From the NCBI GenBank assembly GCA_002699145.1, contig PABK01000022.1, positions 18,248-82,247 on the forward strand: a stretch of 64,000 nucleotides of DNA, in the 5' to 3' direction. Shown here one piece after another: positions 1 through 8,772 of this stretch; within the stretch, counting starts at the first letter, position 1, and the number at the start of each line of letters is the position of its first letter. The position numbers and the translations under genes were made by a program. This stretch comes from Halioglobus sp. GTDB taxonomy: Bacteria; Pseudomonadota; Gammaproteobacteria; Pseudomonadales; Halieaceae. Below the pieces are notes generated by a model, which was not told where the DNA came from, did not search any database, and was given only the letters and a program-made list of their open reading frames with translations.

Positions 1-172
1 GTTTCAGCAGGCACGCGAACACCATGACCCCCACGCCCACGTTGAACAGGGTGGTGGACTGGTACCCGAGCACGTAGTAATACCCGGCGATGCGCGCCAG
101 GCCGGCCAGGAAGCACAGGACGGCTCCCATAATCCCGACAATCGAGCCAAGAAAGACCAGGTTCTTATTCAT
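1..172 (-). CDS. Small membrane protein, partial (runs off left edge)
   Basis: An open frame begins at an ATG whose complement is at 170-172 and stays open to the window edge, giving 57 residues. The upstream GGGGAG is a reasonable ribosome binding site. The N-terminus (MNKNLVFLGSIVGIMG...) is one hydrophobic segment, and a second begins near residue 42 after a Tyr-rich loop, so this is probably a small two-helix inner-membrane protein. I do not recognise a family. It diverges from the XrtA operon. Confidence 0.5.
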   Translation of the reverse strand, partial: MNKNLVFLGSIVGIMGAVLCFLAGLARIAGYYYVLGYQSTTLFNVGVGVMVFACLLK

Positions 173-349
173 TAACTTTTCTCCCCGGTAACCGAACGCA
201 GCCGGGACGGCCCCGGCCCCGCGATTCGGTGCATGGTTCCCAGTTTAGACAAAATTCACCCCCAGGGTAACTCCAATGTCACTTGCAAAGGGTATTGAAC
301 TCTGTAAAGCTCTGATTTGCCTCTAATTTAGCCGAGGGCGCGGGTCCGG

Positions 350-2536
350 ATGTACGAGGTGTTCTACAATCTAAAGGCTGAACCGTTCCGGTTGAGTCCC
401 GATCACCGCTTCTGTTACGAACACAAGGGTTATGCCCGGGCGCGTGCCTATATGGCCTACGCCTTCATGCGCGCCGAGGGGTTCGTCATGATCACCGGGC
501 GTCCCGGCACCGGCAAGACCACGCTGATCGGCGAACTGGTGGAGAGCCTGGCGCGGGACAACGTGCATACCGCCAACCTCGTGTGTACCCAACTGCAGGC
601 GGACGACCTGTTGCGCACGGTGGCCTACAGCTTCGGTGTCGGCGCCGACGGCGTCGACAAGGCGGAACTGCTACAGCGCCTCAATGTGCAGTTTCACCGC
701 TGGCACCGCGACGGGCGCCGCGCCCTGCTCATCGTCGACGAGGCCCAGGACCTGTCGCCCTCGGCGATGGAGGAACTGCGCCTGCTGACCAATATCCAGC
801 AGAACGGGCAGCCGTTGTTGCAGATCTTCCTGCTCGGGCAGCCGGAGCTGCGCGACCTGGTGCTGTCGCCGGAAATGGAACAGGTCCACCAGCGCATCGT
901 CGCCGCCAGCCACCTGGACGGGCTGGAGGAGGACGAGGTCGAGACCTATGTGCTGCACCGCCTGAGAAAGGTCGGCTGGCGCGGTGACCCGGCGATCAGT
1001 CGCGGCGTGTTTCCCCTGCTGCACAAGTTCAGCGAGGGCGTGCCGCGACGCATCAACCTGATCTGCAGTCGTCTCTTCCTGCACGGCGGGGTGGAGCAGC
1101 GCCATGCCATCGAGATCGACGATGTGCGGGTGGTCATCAGCGAGCTGCAGGCGGAGAACCTGGCGGCGGGTACGCGCATCACCGAGGATGACTTCGCCAG
1201 TGCCAGGCATACCGGTTGGGCCGAAGTGCCGCGCGACCCGGCCGAGGCAACGGTCGCGCCTGCCGAACCGCCGCCGCAACCGCAACCACCGCCGGCGGAG
1301 GACAAACCGCGTGCCGGCGTACGGCTGCGCGCGGTGGGTGGTGAAACTGCCGGCCATGGCGATGCTCCCCGGCCCCCTTCCAGCGAGGGGCCGGCAAAAA
1401 AAAAAGAAGTAAGCCCCGCGCGCCCACAGACGCGCCCGACCGGGACGGCAGCTGAGGCCCGCGCGGTTCCGCTGCGCGAAGCGGATACCGACACCACGCC
1501 CGACCCCCGCCTGGCGGCTGAGCCGCGGGACGATGTGGCGCCGGTGGATTTTCCGCCGGCAGATCCCGCACCGGCCAACGATCCTGTGCAGGCGGCCTCC
1601 GCCGGACGCGCGACGGATGGCACGGCCCGGCCCGCTGCGGCCGCGGCGCGGGCCGGGGGGCCGCGGTCGGCGCATCGCGCCGCGAGTTCGCGGCGCACCG
1701 CCACCCTGATCGCCTTCGCGCTGATACTGCTATTGGGCCTGGCCGGCGTTTTCCTGCCGCCGTTGCTGCTCGACAACAGCGATCCCTGGAGTGACCCGGA
1801 CAACCTGCTGCCGCCGCGCGAGGAATTCGAGCCCTTGGGCGAGACCACCCCGGAAGCGACCCCGCCCGCGCAGGAAAGCGGCGACCCGGCATCGCCGGCA
1901 AACGCCGCGGCCGAGGCGCCTGCAGCGCCTGCCACTGTCGGTGAGTCCGCGGCCGCGATCGCCGGCGCCGGCGCGCTGGATGAGCAGGCGGACGCCGTGG
2001 AGCCGGGCGCCGCGCGGTATGACGGCGGCGTGTCGTCCACTCCCGCTGCCGGGCAGGGGGTTCCGCCGCTGGCCGGAGAAACCCCACCGCGGGCGAGCAC
2101 GGCCGACGCGGATGGCGACGTGGCGCCGCTCGATGTCCCGGCGTCCCCGGCGCCCGCTGCCGCGGAGCCAGCGGCCGGTGACCTGACCTTGCTGGTGCGC
2201 TTTTCCTTTGACAGCGCCGAGCTCGATGAACGCGCCATGGCCGTGCTGGACGAGGCCGGCCGTATCATGGCGCGCGAAACGGGCAGCCGGGCGACGATTA
2301 CCGGCTACTCGGATAGCGTGGGAGAAGATACGTACAACGTCGACCTGTCCCTGCAGCGGGCGCGCGCGGTGGAGCGGTACCTGGCCGCCGCGGGGCTGGC
2401 CGCCGGACGACTCGAGGTGGCGCAGGGCGGGTTCCCGTCCAGCGCAGACTACCCGGCCGCGGACGGCCGCGGCACAGACATGGCGCCGCAGCGTATCGTG
2501 CGGATCACGATAGATCGAGGCGGGGAGCGGGAGTAA
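350..2536 (+). CDS. XrtA-associated secretion ATPase with C-terminal OmpA-like domain
   Basis: The first 270 residues are the ExeA/GspA-like AAA ATPase found in exosortase A loci: the MYEVFYNL start, Walker A GRPGTGKTT at residues 50-58 and Walker B LLIVDEAQ near 125. A long Pro/Ala-rich linker (about 290-450) leads to one transmembrane helix (about 455-478), a second Ala/Pro-rich stretch, and an OmpA/MotB-type peptidoglycan-binding domain (about 615-728; FSFDSAELDE, ITGYSDSVGED, LSLQRARAVERYL). ExeA/GspA also joins an AAA domain to a periplasmic peptidoglycan-binding domain through one membrane span, so an OmpA module may fill that role here. It probably couples ATP hydrolysis to assembly of the export machinery at the cell wall. 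It is the first gene of the XrtA operon. A run of ten A residues lies in the linker at codons 349-352. Confidence 0.9.
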   Translation: MYEVFYNLKAEPFRLSPDHRFCYEHKGYARARAYMAYAFMRAEGFVMITGRPGTGKTTLIGELVESLARDNVHTANLVCTQLQADDLLRTVAYSFGVGADGVDKAELLQRLNVQFHRWHRDGRRALLIVDEAQDLSPSAMEELRLLTNIQQNGQPLLQIFLLGQPELRDLVLSPEMEQVHQRIVAASHLDGLEEDEVETYVLHRLRKVGWRGDPAISRGVFPLLHKFSEGVPRRINLICSRLFLHGGVEQRHAIEIDDVRVVISELQAENLAAGTRITEDDFASARHTGWAEVPRDPAEATVAPAEPPPQPQPPPAEDKPRAGVRLRAVGGETAGHGDAPRPPSSEGPAKKKEVSPARPQTRPTGTAAEARAVPLREADTDTTPDPRLAAEPRDDVAPVDFPPADPAPANDPVQAASAGRATDGTARPAAAAARAGGPRSAHRAASSRRTATLIAFALILLLGLAGVFLPPLLLDNSDPWSDPDNLLPPREEFEPLGETTPEATPPAQESGDPASPANAAAEAPAAPATVGESAAAIAGAGALDEQADAVEPGAARYDGGVSSTPAAGQGVPPLAGETPPRASTADADGDVAPLDVPASPAPAAAEPAAGDLTLLVRFSFDSAELDERAMAVLDEAGRIMARETGSRATITGYSDSVGEDTYNVDLSLQRARAVERYLAAAGLAAGRLEVAQGGFPSSADYPAADGRGTDMAPQRIVRITIDRGGERE
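1396..1405 (+). repeat. A10 homopolymer inside the XrtA ATPase gene
   Basis: Ten consecutive A residues occur in a very GC-rich gene, reading Ala-Lys-Lys-Lys-Glu in frame. Loss of one A in the transcript puts a TAA stop at once in frame, giving a product of about 353 residues that holds the complete AAA domain and lacks the membrane span and OmpA domain. Runs of this length are known sites of transcriptional slippage in bacteria. Use of this one is inference. Confidence 0.5.
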
Positions 2537-2614
2537 TGCGGGCGCCTTGCAGGCCGCGCCAGTGCTCGCTTTGACCGCCTCCGGGTATCTCTGTGACGTT
2601 GTTCACAATGTTCA

Positions 2615-2639
2615 CCGGTGGCGCAATAGTGGCCACCGG
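2615..2639 (+). promoter_or_regulatory. Inverted repeat with a weak sigma-54-like promoter upstream of the export gene
   Basis: CCGGTGGC (2615-2622) and GCCACCGG (2632-2639) form a perfect 8-bp inverted repeat with a 9-nt spacer. Overlapping it, TGGCGCAATAGTGGC (2619-2633) has the GG-N10-GC spacing of a -24/-12 promoter but a poor -12 half (TGGC instead of TTGC). There is no T-run, so it is not a standard terminator. It could be an operator, an attenuator hairpin or a weak sigma-54 promoter for the gene at 2698. Confidence 0.3.
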
Positions 2640-2697
2640 CAGCGTGTTAGACTTTTGAAATAACAGGGCGCCTACCTGCCCCATAGGAGAGTAAAAG

Positions 2698-3351
2698 ATG
2701 ACAGTTCATTCTGCGCAAATCGGTATCGGCATCCGGGTGAGGGGCGTCCTGTTCGCGGCGTTGGCCCTGTTGCTCAGCCTTGCGGTTGGGTGTGGTTCCA
2801 CTCCCTACCCGCACGTGCCCGAGTCGCAGCGCAATGTCGACGTGGATTACGACTATGTCCTGGGTCCCGGTGATACGGTGAGCATCTTCGTCTGGGGTAA
2901 CGAAGAACTCAGCTCCAGTGGCACGGTACGACCGGACGGCAAGCTCACCACGCGCCTGGTGGAAGACCTGCAGGCGAGCGGCAAGACGTCGACGCAACTG
3001 GCGCGTGATATCGAGAGCGCGTATTCGGAGTATGTGCGCCAGCCCGTGGTCAGCGTCATCGTCAGCGGCTTTTCCGGTGTTCCGGACCAGACCGTGCGCG
3101 TGCTGGGCGAGGCGACCAACCCGAAACGCGTGCCGTACAAAAAGCACATGACGCTGCTGGACCTGATGATCGCGGTCGGTGGCCTCACGCCCTACGCGGA
3201 CGGCAACGGGTCGGTGTTGGTGCGCATGGTCGAGGGCAAGCAGATGACCTACGCGCTGCGCCTGGACGACCTGGTTCGTGACGGCGACATCACCGCCGAC
3301 CTGGCGCTGATGCCGGGCGACATTCTCATCATTGCCGAATCCTGGTTCTAG
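2698..3351 (+). CDS. XrtA-system polysaccharide export lipoprotein (Wza-like)
   Basis: This is a 217-residue secreted protein with a signal peptide ending in a lipobox (LAVGC, Cys about 32), followed by the polysaccharide export (SLBB/Wza) domain: YDYVLGPGDTVSIFVWGNEEL, then VRVLGEATNPKRVPY and a second SLBB-like stretch. It should be an outer-membrane lipoprotein forming the exit channel for the exopolysaccharide, and its length matches the short export proteins of PEP-CTERM loci. The start follows a clear AGGAG. It is 37 nt upstream of its Wzz partner. Confidence 0.92.
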   Translation: MTVHSAQIGIGIRVRGVLFAALALLLSLAVGCGSTPYPHVPESQRNVDVDYDYVLGPGDTVSIFVWGNEELSSSGTVRPDGKLTTRLVEDLQASGKTSTQLARDIESAYSEYVRQPVVSVIVSGFSGVPDQTVRVLGEATNPKRVPYKKHMTLLDLMIAVGGLTPYADGNGSVLVRMVEGKQMTYALRLDDLVRDGDITADLALMPGDILIIAESWF

Positions 3352-3388
3352 ACCAGGCCTGCGGGGGCAATCGGGGGTAAAGGGGTAA

Positions 3389-5005
3389 ATGCAGGAAGTT
3401 CTTGCTCAACTGTTTTCCTACGCCTGGGGCGTCTGGAAGCACCGCTGGCTGGCGCTCGCCGTGGCCTGGGTGGTCGCCATTGGTGGCTGGATCTGGGTAT
3501 GGCAGCTTCCGGAGGCCTATGTCGCCAGCGCACGCGTCTACGTCGACACCAACAGTGTGCTGCGCCCACTGCTGCAGGGCCTCGCCGTGCAGCCGAACGT
3601 GGAAAGTCGCATCGGGCTGCTCAGCCGTACCCTGCTGTCGCGGCCCAACCTGGAGAAGCTGATGCGCATGACCGACCTGGACCTGCAGGTGGTCACCGCA
3701 AAGGAAAAGGACCAGCTGCTCAACGACCTGCAGAAATCCATCCGGCTCTGGGCGAACCAGAAGGACAGGTCCCTGTATTCGATTTCCGTGCAGGACCCGG
3801 ACCGCGACACGGCCAAGCGCATCGCCCAGGCGTTGATTACGGTGTTTATCGAGAGCTCCCTCAGCGGCAAGCGCGAGGACAGTTCCGGCGCACAGGACTT
3901 CCTCGACGAGCAGATCAAGGAGTACGAGGCTCGCCTGATTGCCGCGGAAACCCGTTCGGCCAACTTTCGCCAGAAACACATGAAAATTCTCGGCGGCAAG
4001 GGCGGTTACTACCGCAACCTGAACAGCGCCAGGACGCGCCTGCGCCAGGCGCAGCTCATGCTCAAGGAAGAGGAAAACCGGGTGGTGGACCTGCAGCGGC
4101 AGATCGACGGCGAGGATCCGCTGTACGTGCCGCCGCCGACGCCGCAGGTAGCCAGCCAGGCGCCGCGCACTATCAGCCGCGCGCCGACCGCTGTCGACCA
4201 GCAGATCATGTCGATCCAGGCGAACCTGGCGGACCTGCAGGTCAGGTACACCAACCGCCATCCCGAGGTGCGACAGTTGCAATCGCTGCTGGCGGACCTG
4301 CAGGCAGAGAAAGCGGCGGAGGAGCGCGCCGCGATGGAGCGCCTGCGGCAGATTAACGAAAAACGCCGGAAGGGCGAGCCCGTCGACCAGTTCGGGGACC
4401 TGTCGGGCATGGCCAACAGCCCGGTGTATCTCAACCTGAAAAAAATGCTGGCCGAGACCAAGTCGAAGGTCGCTGCGCTGAAAGTACGGGTGAAGGAATA
4501 CCGCGAGCAGGTTGCGGAACTGGAAGAGAAGGTCAACACCATCCCCGAGGTGGAGGGCCAGTTGAAGCAGCTGGACCGCGATTACGGGGTTATCCGCAGC
4601 CAGCACGCGGCACTGCTGAAGCGGCGTGAAACGGCGCGCATGGGGCAGGATATGGAGCAGAAGGCCACGGACGTCACCTTCCGTGTCATCGACCCGCCCT
4701 ATGTGCCGCTCAAGCCCTCGGAGCCGAACAAGATCATGCTGAACGCGATCGTGCTTGCCGGCGCCCTGGTGGCGGGTATTGGCGTCTCGTTCCTGGTCTC
4801 ACTGGTGTACCCGGTGTTCTTCGATTCCCGCACGCTGGCGGCGGTTACCGGCCTGCCGGTACTGGGATCGGTCACCATCAATTTGCAGAACGAACAGCGC
4901 AGGCGAGAGCGCTACGGGCTGGTTGCCTTTGCGTCATTGGCCGTGTGCTTGCTGTTCGCGTATGCGGGAATGACTCTTGGCGCCGGTGGTTTGCCGTGGA
5001 GCTGA
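3389..5005 (+). CDS. XrtA-system chain-length determinant protein (Wzz-like)
   Basis: This 538-residue polysaccharide co-polymerase has an N-terminal membrane segment (about 20-40), a long periplasmic region with extended coiled coil (about 160-430) and C-terminal membrane segments near 453-478 and 508-530. The start of the Wzz domain ([20 protein letters not shown]) and the Pro-rich segment before the second helix ([13 protein letters not shown]) are typical. It has no fused kinase. The tyrosine kinase is the next gene, as usual in PEP-CTERM loci. Role: control of chain length together with the autokinase. Confidence 0.92.
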   Translation: MQEVLAQLFSYAWGVWKHRWLALAVAWVVAIGGWIWVWQLPEAYVASARVYVDTNSVLRPLLQGLAVQPNVESRIGLLSRTLLSRPNLEKLMRMTDLDLQVVTAKEKDQLLNDLQKSIRLWANQKDRSLYSISVQDPDRDTAKRIAQALITVFIESSLSGKREDSSGAQDFLDEQIKEYEARLIAAETRSANFRQKHMKILGGKGGYYRNLNSARTRLRQAQLMLKEEENRVVDLQRQIDGEDPLYVPPPTPQVASQAPRTISRAPTAVDQQIMSIQANLADLQVRYTNRHPEVRQLQSLLADLQAEKAAEERAAMERLRQINEKRRKGEPVDQFGDLSGMANSPVYLNLKKMLAETKSKVAALKVRVKEYREQVAELEEKVNTIPEVEGQLKQLDRDYGVIRSQHAALLKRRETARMGQDMEQKATDVTFRVIDPPYVPLKPSEPNKIMLNAIVLAGALVAGIGVSFLVSLVYPVFFDSRTLAAVTGLPVLGSVTINLQNEQRRRERYGLVAFASLAVCLLFAYAGMTLGAGGLPWS

Positions 5006-5065
5006 AGGCGCAGGCAGCCGCGCCCATAATGATAAGCAGGGACGAATTGAACGTCGGGACTGGAC

Positions 5066-6160
5066 ATGAGCATCATTGAGAAAGCGGTCAGCGCGCTGGG
5101 CAAGGGCGGTGACGCGGAAAACAGCGCAAAGGACAGCACCGTTCCCGCGGCGCCATCGGCGGACGAGGCGAGTACCGTGGAGCGCGCCGCCGGTGATGCT
5201 GCCGAACCTGGCGTGGAGCCGGGTGCAGGCGCGAACGAGGCGGCGGAACAGGGGGCAGCAAGTGCGGTAGAGCGCGCGCCGGCGCCGGCAGCGCCTGTCA
5301 TGCAGCCGCGCAGGCGCAGTGAAGCGGTGGAGGCCAACGCGCCCTACGGTGACGGCAATCGTCGCCAGGATGTCGCCACCATTACGCGCGACAAGTACAT
5401 CAAGCTGCATTTCGAGGACTTGCGCCAGATGGGCATCCTCACCCCGTCGGTACCGCGTAGCGCTATCGCCGAGGAGTTTCGCACCATCAAGCGCCCGCTG
5501 CTGACCAATATCGCCGGCGACGACCTGACTCCCCCGATCAAGCAGGGTAACCTGATCATGGTCACCAGCGCGCTGGAGGGCGACGGCAAGACCTTCACCT
5601 CCATCAGCCTGGCCATCAGTATCGCCATGGAGCAGGACAAGACCGTACTTTTCGTGGACGCGGACACGGCCAAGGCCGAGGCAGGTCGCGTACTGGGCAT
5701 TCCTTCCGACTGTCCGGGCCTGATCGATGTGCTGGAAGGCCGCGATACCCAGTTGTCGGATGTCATACTCCATACCAATATCGACAAGCTGCGCATACTG
5801 CCCGCGGGCGACCTGCACACGCATGCCAATGAATTGCTGGCCAGCGAGCGCATGCGCCAGCTGATGATGGAGATGTCCGAGCACTACTCGGACCGCGTAC
5901 TGGTGTTTGATTCGCCGCCCCTGCTGCTTACCACTGAAGCGTCCGTGCTGGCCAGTTTCATGGGCCAGATCGTGTTCGTGGTCAGCGCAGACATGACGCC
6001 GCAACACGCCGTCACCCAGGCCATCGAGCACATCGGCGAGGACAAGATGGTCGGCATGGTGTTGAACCGCGCGCGCCGTCGCACCAACCCATACTACTAT
6101 ACTTACGGCGAGGTCTATGGTTACGGTCGCGACCGGGATTCGGGAGGAGAGATTGTATGA
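5066..6160 (+). CDS. XrtA-associated tyrosine autokinase (BY-kinase)
   Basis: This 364-residue BY-kinase has an Ala/Pro-rich N-terminus (1-95), a Walker A-like VTSALEGDGKT near 168-178, a Walker A' VLFVDADT near 195, a Walker B-like VLVFDSPP near 280, and a C-terminal tyrosine cluster (NPYYYTYGEVYGYG), the expected autophosphorylation tail. It should act in the cytoplasm on the Wzz-like protein to control polymer length. The possible counter-phosphatase is the C-terminal domain of the protein at 24579-26324. Its stop overlaps the start of the next gene. Confidence 0.92.
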   Translation: MSIIEKAVSALGKGGDAENSAKDSTVPAAPSADEASTVERAAGDAAEPGVEPGAGANEAAEQGAASAVERAPAPAAPVMQPRRRSEAVEANAPYGDGNRRQDVATITRDKYIKLHFEDLRQMGILTPSVPRSAIAEEFRTIKRPLLTNIAGDDLTPPIKQGNLIMVTSALEGDGKTFTSISLAISIAMEQDKTVLFVDADTAKAEAGRVLGIPSDCPGLIDVLEGRDTQLSDVILHTNIDKLRILPAGDLHTHANELLASERMRQLMMEMSEHYSDRVLVFDSPPLLLTTEASVLASFMGQIVFVVSADMTPQHAVTQAIEHIGEDKMVGMVLNRARRRTNPYYYTYGEVYGYGRDRDSGGEIV

Positions 6161-7635
6161 TGTGCCCAGGCGGGCGGCAATCACGGCAGCTGAACGCGGC
6201 CCTCGCTGCGGTCATCGCCTCGTGCATGACGTCTGCTGCGAGCGCGGCGGAGTGGAGCACCCGCGCCAACGTGGCTCCCAGCGTGACCTACACGGATAAT
6301 GTCTGCCTCACCAGCAGTAACAAGAAAAGCGACTGGGTGGGGACGCTGACGCCCTCCGGCGCGGTCAGCGCCAAGGGTCGCAAGGCCAGTCTTAATGTCA
6401 GCGGCTCGGTGCAGCTCAACTCGTTGACCAATTCCGCTCTGAAGAGCAAGGGTTGCAACGGTCTCTACGACGACCGCGAACAGTACAGCCCGGAAATCCG
6501 GGCGGCCCTGAACACCGTGCTGATTGATAACTGGATGAATCTGGAAGTGCTGGGCAAAGCCGACCAGAACGAGGTCACATCGCGGGTGTCCGGCGGTGGT
6601 GACGACCTCAACCGCACGGGCAACACCAACACCTATTACCGCTATTCGATCACGCCGAAAATCAATCGCCGCTTCAAGGACTGGGTCAATCTGAGCGCCA
6701 GTTATACCTGGGACGAGCAGTTCAATTCCAATAGCGCCGTGCGCGACAGCAACCGCCACAAGGTCAACATGAAGCTGAGTAACGCGACGCCGTCGAAGTG
6801 GACGCGCAGCATCCAGGGCCGTTACACGCGTGTGCAGTACGGTGAAAACTTCAATGGTCTGTCGCGCAAGGACACGGAGCTGGCCAATGCGCGTCTCAAT
6901 CTCGCTTACCGTTTCAGTCGCCGCTGGGCTGTCAACGGCTATATCGGCGAGGAGTGGAACGAGTACCAGACCACGCTTAACGGCGACAAGGACGGCAGCG
7001 CCTGGGATCTGGGCGTGCAGTGGACGCCGACGCAGCGAACCTCGATAAGCGTCGGCAGCGGCGACCGTTTCTTCGGCAGCACCCCGCGGGTCAACATCCA
7101 GCACACGCACAGGCGGCACCGTTTCAGTGCGAACTACCGCAAGGAGGTCACCTTCGAGCGCGACCTGCGTACGGACGACCTGGGCGGCTTCGAGGACAAC
7201 ATCGACAATCCCAGTGTGCTCAGTAACGGGCCGATCCTGGATGAACGTCTTGCCATGGGGTGGGTCTATACCGGCCGGCGCTCGACGTTGAGCGTCAACG
7301 GCAACTACTCCGAGCAAACGCGTTCCGAGGACGGCGAGCAATCGGTGTTCAAGAACATCAATGTCAATTTCAGCCCGCAGATACCGTCTGCGTTTTCCCT
7401 GTCATTCCTGGCGGGGTGGAACGAGGACGAACCGCGCGGGCGCATCGATGAGCTGCCGCAGTTCGATGACTCGTCCAAGTCAGAGTCCTGGAATTTCGGT
7501 ATTTCGCTGGCGCGGCAGTTCAACAATCGCATCGGCCTGAGCCTGAACTGGATGCACACGCTGCGTGATGGGAACAACGAATTCAACGATTATTCGGAAA
7601 ACCGGGTAACCGCCACTCTCGGCATCGCCCTGTAA
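6157..7635 (+). CDS. PEP-CTERM-locus outer-membrane beta-barrel protein
   Basis: This 492-residue protein has an N-terminal signal peptide (ends near ASA/AAE, about residue 30) and then alternating polar/hydrophobic strands rich in Asn, Arg, Ser and Trp, ending in an aromatic/aliphatic strand (RVTATLGIAL). This is the pattern of a large outer-membrane barrel, of the conserved type that sits between the autokinase and wecB in XrtA loci. Role inferred: outer-membrane component of export or retention. The start overlaps the preceding stop, so it is translationally coupled. Confidence 0.82.
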   Translation: MMCPGGRQSRQLNAALAAVIASCMTSAASAAEWSTRANVAPSVTYTDNVCLTSSNKKSDWVGTLTPSGAVSAKGRKASLNVSGSVQLNSLTNSALKSKGCNGLYDDREQYSPEIRAALNTVLIDNWMNLEVLGKADQNEVTSRVSGGGDDLNRTGNTNTYYRYSITPKINRRFKDWVNLSASYTWDEQFNSNSAVRDSNRHKVNMKLSNATPSKWTRSIQGRYTRVQYGENFNGLSRKDTELANARLNLAYRFSRRWAVNGYIGEEWNEYQTTLNGDKDGSAWDLGVQWTPTQRTSISVGSGDRFFGSTPRVNIQHTHRRHRFSANYRKEVTFERDLRTDDLGGFEDNIDNPSVLSNGPILDERLAMGWVYTGRRSTLSVNGNYSEQTRSEDGEQSVFKNINVNFSPQIPSAFSLSFLAGWNEDEPRGRIDELPQFDDSSKSESWNFGISLARQFNNRIGLSLNWMHTLRDGNNEFNDYSENRVTATLGIAL

Positions 7636-7647
7636 GGACTGTCTCAC

Positions 7648-8772
7648 ATGGGGGCGAAATCAGGGTCCGGCCATATTCTCTGCGTCGTCGGCGCGCGTCC
7701 AAACTTCATGAAAATTGCGCCTATCATGCGCGCCTTTGCGGCACCTGAGTCGGCGCTTGAGGCGCGCCTGGTACACACCGGGCAGCACTATGACGAGGCC
7801 ATGAAGCAGGCCTTTTTCGAGCAGCTGAACATTCCCGAGCCGGACATCGACCTGGAAGTGGGGTCCGGCAGTCACGCCCAGCAGACGGCTGAAATCATGA
7901 AGCGCTTCGAGCCCGTGCTGGACGAGGCGCCGCCCGCGGCGGTGCTGGTGGTGGGCGACGTCAATTCGACCATTGCCTGCGCACTGGTCGCGGTGAAGAA
8001 GGGCATACCGGTCATTCACGTCGAGGCCGGGCTGCGCAGCGGTGACCGCAGCATGCCCGAGGAGATCAACCGTATTCTCACCGACCAGCTGTCCGACCTG
8101 CTGTTCCTGACCGAGGATGGGGCCCGCGAGAACCTGCGCCGGGAGGGCATCGCCGACGACAAGGCGCACTTCGTCGGCAATGTCATGATCGACACCCTGC
8201 TGTACAACCTGCGCGATGCCGTACCCGCGGTGCAAACCCTGGCCGCCGCCGGCGTCGAGGGGCCCTTCGGGCTGGTAACGCTGCACCGGCCGTCCAATGT
8301 GGATGAGCCCGCGGTGCTGCGCCGCCTGCTGGAGGTGCTGTCCGAGGCCAGTCACAGTACGCCCCTGCTGTTCCCGATTCACCCGCGCACCGCAGCGCGG
8401 ATCGAACAGGCCGGGCTGGGCTCCCTGCTGGAGAACGCCGCGATCACCACGCTGCCGCCGCTGGGCTACCTGGAGATGCTCGGCCTGATGAAAGAGGCGC
8501 GGGTGGTATTTACCGATTCCGGCGGCATCCAGGAAGAGACCACCGCGCTGGGCGTGCCGTGCATCACGCTACGCGAAAACACCGAGCGACCGATCACCGT
8601 GGAGGAGGGCACCAACTCGGTGGTCGGCACCGATCCCGCGGCTATCCTCGCCGCCTACCGCCAGGTGCTGGCGGACGGCGGCAAGCGTGGGCGCTCTCCC
8701 GAGTTGTGGGACGGCGCCGCGGCGCGGCGCATCGTCGGGGAAATCAACCGCTGGGTCGAGGCGCGCTCATGA
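7648..8772 (+). CDS. wecB: UDP-N-acetylglucosamine 2-epimerase, non-hydrolysing
   Basis: This 374-residue protein with the GT-B-like fold of WecB/MnaA shows VVGARPNFMKIAPI, TGQHYDEAM, HVEAGLRSGDRSMPEEINR and the C-terminal TDSGGIQEETTALG. It converts UDP-GlcNAc to UDP-ManNAc in the cytoplasm, suggesting ManNAc or a derived acidic sugar in the polymer. Full length. Its stop overlaps the ATG of the deacetylase gene that follows. Confidence 0.94.
   Translation: MGAKSGSGHILCVVGARPNFMKIAPIMRAFAAPESALEARLVHTGQHYDEAMKQAFFEQLNIPEPDIDLEVGSGSHAQQTAEIMKRFEPVLDEAPPAAVLVVGDVNSTIACALVAVKKGIPVIHVEAGLRSGDRSMPEEINRILTDQLSDLLFLTEDGARENLRREGIADDKAHFVGNVMIDTLLYNLRDAVPAVQTLAAAGVEGPFGLVTLHRPSNVDEPAVLRRLLEVLSEASHSTPLLFPIHPRTAARIEQAGLGSLLENAAITTLPPLGYLEMLGLMKEARVVFTDSGGIQEETTALGVPCITLRENTERPITVEEGTNSVVGTDPAAILAAYRQVLADGGKRGRSPELWDGAAARRIVGEINRWVEARS

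Noticed and set aside
671..1675. Long minus-strand open frame opposite the XrtA ATPase
   Set aside because: It is a high-GC shadow of the real gene: Arg/Pro/Gly-rich, without motifs, and opposite a gene with clear domains.
3329..4606. 425-codon minus-strand frame opposite the Wzz-like gene
   Set aside because: It is antisense to a well-defined chain-length protein and has no recognisable protein features.
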